Shown here one piece after another: positions 61,876 through 64,000 of a stretch of DNA of 64,000 bases; position 1 is the stretch's first letter; each line of letters opens with the position of its first letter. This DNA is from JAGQYH01 sp041393015 (lineage in GTDB: Bacteria > Bacteroidota > Bacteroidia > Chitinophagales > JADIYW01), in assembly GCA_041393015.1 (NCBI GenBank), contig JAWKKV010000001.1:62001-126000 (forward strand), written 5' to 3'. The notes beneath the pieces were generated by a model that was given only the letters and a program-made list of their open reading frames with translations, made no database searches and had not been told where the DNA came from. The position numbers and the translations under genes were made by a program.

Positions 61876-64000
61876 ATGATGAGAACTCACCTGTGTATGC
61901 TATTATTGGCATGCCTATTTGTTACAAACGTTCATTCACAAGATGAATGTGATAATGCAATTCTTCTAACGGATTTAGATGCGTGGTGTTCGGGACCAGC
62001 ATTTTATTCAAATGCCACCGCGACTACAAGCGCCTATGGCAAACCTGCTTGTTGGACAGGCAACTTACAAAGTGATGTTTGGTTCAAATTTGTTGCGGTT
62101 GCTCCTAATTTAAGTGTTAAGGTATATGGTCAAGAATATAATTCTGGAACGCTGAGAAGACCTCGTGTAGCAGTTTATTCTGGCGTATGCGGCGGCACTA
62201 TCAATGAAATTGCATGTGAGCAGTCAAACAACGGACAGCATTTTGTAGAACTTTATAAAAATGGTTTAGCTGTCGGACAAACCTATTACATTAGAGTAGA
62301 TGCCTTAAACGGTGGCGGCTTTAATGGAACCTTCGCCTTATGTGTTAACAATAACCTCGCACCAACAATTGCCGGACAAGATTGCAATACCGCTACATAT
62401 TTATGTTCCATGGAAACCATTTCGTTCCAATTTAATGGTGGAGCCGGCACCAATAATGATGAAGCTAACAATACCTGTTTAGATGATTATAATTTCCCTT
62501 TTGGAGCACCGTCTGAATCTAATAGCACATGGTTAGTTTGGGAATGTGGTGTTTCTGGTACATTAGACTTTATTATCGTTCCCACTAAAAGAACAGATGA
62601 CATCGATTTTGCTTTATTCAGATTGCCAAATGGGGTAAGCAATTGTAATGGGAAACAATTATTAAGATGTATGGCTTCCAGTTGTACTCAAGCTGGAGGA
62701 ACCGGTTATACTGGCCTTTTGGCTACTGAAACAGATAACATTGAAGATCCGGGTTGTAATTGGCCGGATAACAATTTTGTTGATGATATTGATATGGTGG
62801 CTGGTGAAGCTTATGGTTTATTGATCAATAATTTTAGTAGTGCATCAAATTCTAATGGATTTCAAATTGTTTTTGGCGGATCAGGAGGTTTTAAAGATTT
62901 TGAAGCCGATTTTGAAGTAACAAGAGACTGCGGAAGCAATACGGTAACCTTTACTAATACCTCCACCAATGCAGCAAGTTATGATTGGAATTTTGGGGTT
63001 AATGCTAATATTACTACTTCAACACTTGCCGGACCGCATACTATCACCTATCCACCCGGCTCCCATACTGCTGTTTTAACAGTAACTGAAGCCAGTGGAT
63101 GCCAAGACTTACATTATGTTACTTTTGATGTTCCTATCGCGGTTCCATCTATATCAACAACTATAAACAATGTGAGTTGCAGTGCTACTAATGATGGTTC
63201 AATTGTAGTGAATGTAACAGGCGGAACAGGACCTTATCAATACTCCAATGATGGAGGAACAACCTTTACTACTGCTACTGCAGCCACTAGTTATACTTTC
63301 AGCAACCTAACCGCTAACACCTATAACATTGTTGTATTAGATGTGAATTTATGTCAAGAAACAGTTTCTGTAGCAGTGAATACCAGTGCAAGTTGTTGCC
63401 CTATTATTCAATCAAGCTCAAATAGTCCTGAGATTTGCGATCAATCCAATGGTTCTATTACTATTAGCGTTGGTACTACTGGAGTGGCTCCTTATGATTA
63501 TTCAATTAATGGTGGCAGTAGTTATATACTGAATAACGTTTCCGGAACCCAAACCATTTCGTCTTTAGCTAGCGGAACTTACAACGTTTTTATTAGAGAC
63601 AATACTGGCTGTACAGTAAATACTTCTATTACTGTTGGTGATATTGGTTCAGATGTTACTACTAATTTAACGGCAACCGATTGTGATCCAGCAAATGTTG
63701 GTACTACTACTCAAAATCTTTCTACGTATCAGGGATGTGATTCAACAGTTGTTACTGTAACTTCTTTATTAACCAGCTACAATTACACCATCAACGATAC
63801 AGATTGTGATCCTGCCAATGTTGGGACTAACACTCAAAACTTAACCACATATCAAGGTTGTGATTCCATTATCACTACTGTAACAACTTTATTAACTAGT
63901 TACAATTATACCATCAACGATACAGATTGTGATCCGGCAAACGTTGGATCTAACACTCAAAACCTAACCACTTATCAAGGATGTGATTCCATCGTCACAA
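61876..64000 (+). CDS. secreted T9SS-type adhesin with PKD, SprB-like and 41-residue tandem repeats (3' end outside window)
   Basis: The frame is open from ATG 61876 to the window end (at least 708 residues). It begins with a signal peptide (MMRTHLCMLLLACLFVTNVHSQ), then two domains with paired cysteines (about 25-160 and 170-335), a PKD-like domain (about 340-425, ADFEVTRDCGSNTVTFTNTS), two SprB-type repeats (about 430-510 and 515-595, NGSITISVGTTG...GTYNVFIRDNTGC) and then perfect-period 41-residue repeats (TDCDPANVGT.TQNL.TYQGCDS...). Such proteins are T9SS-exported surface adhesins or gliding proteins. The C-terminal sorting domain would lie outside the window. The upstream 150 bp hold a possible promoter. 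Confidence 0.88.
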   Translation, partial: MMRTHLCMLLLACLFVTNVHSQDECDNAILLTDLDAWCSGPAFYSNATATTSAYGKPACWTGNLQSDVWFKFVAVAPNLSVKVYGQEYNSGTLRRPRVAVYSGVCGGTINEIACEQSNNGQHFVELYKNGLAVGQTYYIRVDALNGGGFNGTFALCVNNNLAPTIAGQDCNTATYLCSMETISFQFNGGAGTNNDEANNTCLDDYNFPFGAPSESNSTWLVWECGVSGTLDFIIVPTKRTDDIDFALFRLPNGVSNCNGKQLLRCMASSCTQAGGTGYTGLLATETDNIEDPGCNWPDNNFVDDIDMVAGEAYGLLINNFSSASNSNGFQIVFGGSGGFKDFEADFEVTRDCGSNTVTFTNTSTNAASYDWNFGVNANITTSTLAGPHTITYPPGSHTAVLTVTEASGCQDLHYVTFDVPIAVPSISTTINNVSCSATNDGSIVVNVTGGTGPYQYSNDGGTTFTTATAATSYTFSNLTANTYNIVVLDVNLCQETVSVAVNTSASCCPIIQSSSNSPEICDQSNGSITISVGTTGVAPYDYSINGGSSYILNNVSGTQTISSLASGTYNVFIRDNTGCTVNTSITVGDIGSDVTTNLTATDCDPANVGTTTQNLSTYQGCDSTVVTVTSLLTSYNYTINDTDCDPANVGTNTQNLTTYQGCDSIITTVTTLLTSYNYTINDTDCDPANVGSNTQNLTTYQGCDSIVT
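63679..64000 (+). repeat. 123-bp tandem repeats inside the adhesin gene
   Basis: Units begin with GATTGTGATCC at 63679, 63802 and 63925, exactly 123 bp (41 codons) apart, and continue past the window edge. The first unit is more diverged at both protein and DNA level than the next two, as expected for ongoing homogenisation. Confidence 0.92.

Noticed and set aside
1..64000. CRISPR arrays, prophage, rRNA operon, complete insertion sequences
   Set aside because: I looked for regularly spaced direct repeats, phage structural genes, rRNA signatures and transposases on both strands and saw none.

Overview
The window is chromosomal DNA from an AT-rich member of the Bacteroidota. The evidence is the gene content (T9SS/gliding genes gldJ, porU, porV, gldB and a PorT-like barrel; Bacteroidota families such as DUF2851, DUF4920 and DUF6576; many lipoproteins with a lipobox) and promoters of the form TTTG-N18-20-TAnnTTTG, which are characteristic of this phylum. 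I cannot name a genus. Most of the window is ordinary housekeeping sequence on both strands, with short operons, tight spacing and several overlapping or convergent gene ends.

Layout. 1-2.7 kb: the 3' end of mutL and two tandem rhomboid proteases. 2.8-7.4 kb: a lipoprotein, the RNA ligase gene rtcB, a divergent WYL regulator and a universal stress protein. 7.6-17.2 kb: an arginase-fold pseudoenzyme, murF, gldJ, porU and porV, the conserved T9SS/gliding block. 17.4-24.8 kb: a metallo-beta-lactamase hydrolase, a PD40/TolB-like surface protein, an EamA transporter, yicC, gmk and apaG. 24.9-34.4 kb: a prohibitin-like protein, gldB, a PorT-like protein, nadE, a hydrolase, a BaiN-like flavoprotein, a DivIC/FtsB-like protein, an M23 peptidase and ppa. 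34.4-42.6 kb: purE-purK, a ZIP transporter, a YbaK deacylase, a four-helix-bundle protein, mrp, nfu, pyrF, DUF2851 and PspC. 42.8-50.2 kb: a repeat-rich accessory region holding the error-prone polymerases dnaE2 and dinB and a LexA-like S24 repressor, interrupted by a lipoprotein cassette. 50.2-51.4 kb: a rearranged tRNA-Leu locus with a GIY-YIG nuclease gene, then tRNA-Lys. 51.5-55.9 kb: DUF4920, a GGR-family flavoprotein, a thioredoxin, a 23-residue-repeat peptidoglycan-binding protein and a MORN-type lipoprotein. 56-61.7 kb: dapD, a glycosyltransferase, Sua5, a CCA-adding-like enzyme, miaA and a phosphodiesterase. 61.9 kb to the end: the start of a large secreted adhesin with PKD, SprB-type and 41-residue tandem repeats, cut off by the window edge.

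The most promising unexplained signal is the 521-bp gap between rtcB and its divergent WYL regulator. It holds two copies of a 41-bp promoter/operator in the same orientation. One reads into rtcB. The other reads into a hairpin-rich segment of about 350 nt with no convincing protein, which ends at an intrinsic terminator just before the rtcB promoter. This looks like an undescribed structured RNA co-controlled with an RNA-repair ligase. The second accessory signal is the tRNA-Leu(GAG) locus: one intact tRNA, one decayed copy with hairpins inserted in its T-arm, extra 3'-end fragments, and a GIY-YIG gene lying between the copies.
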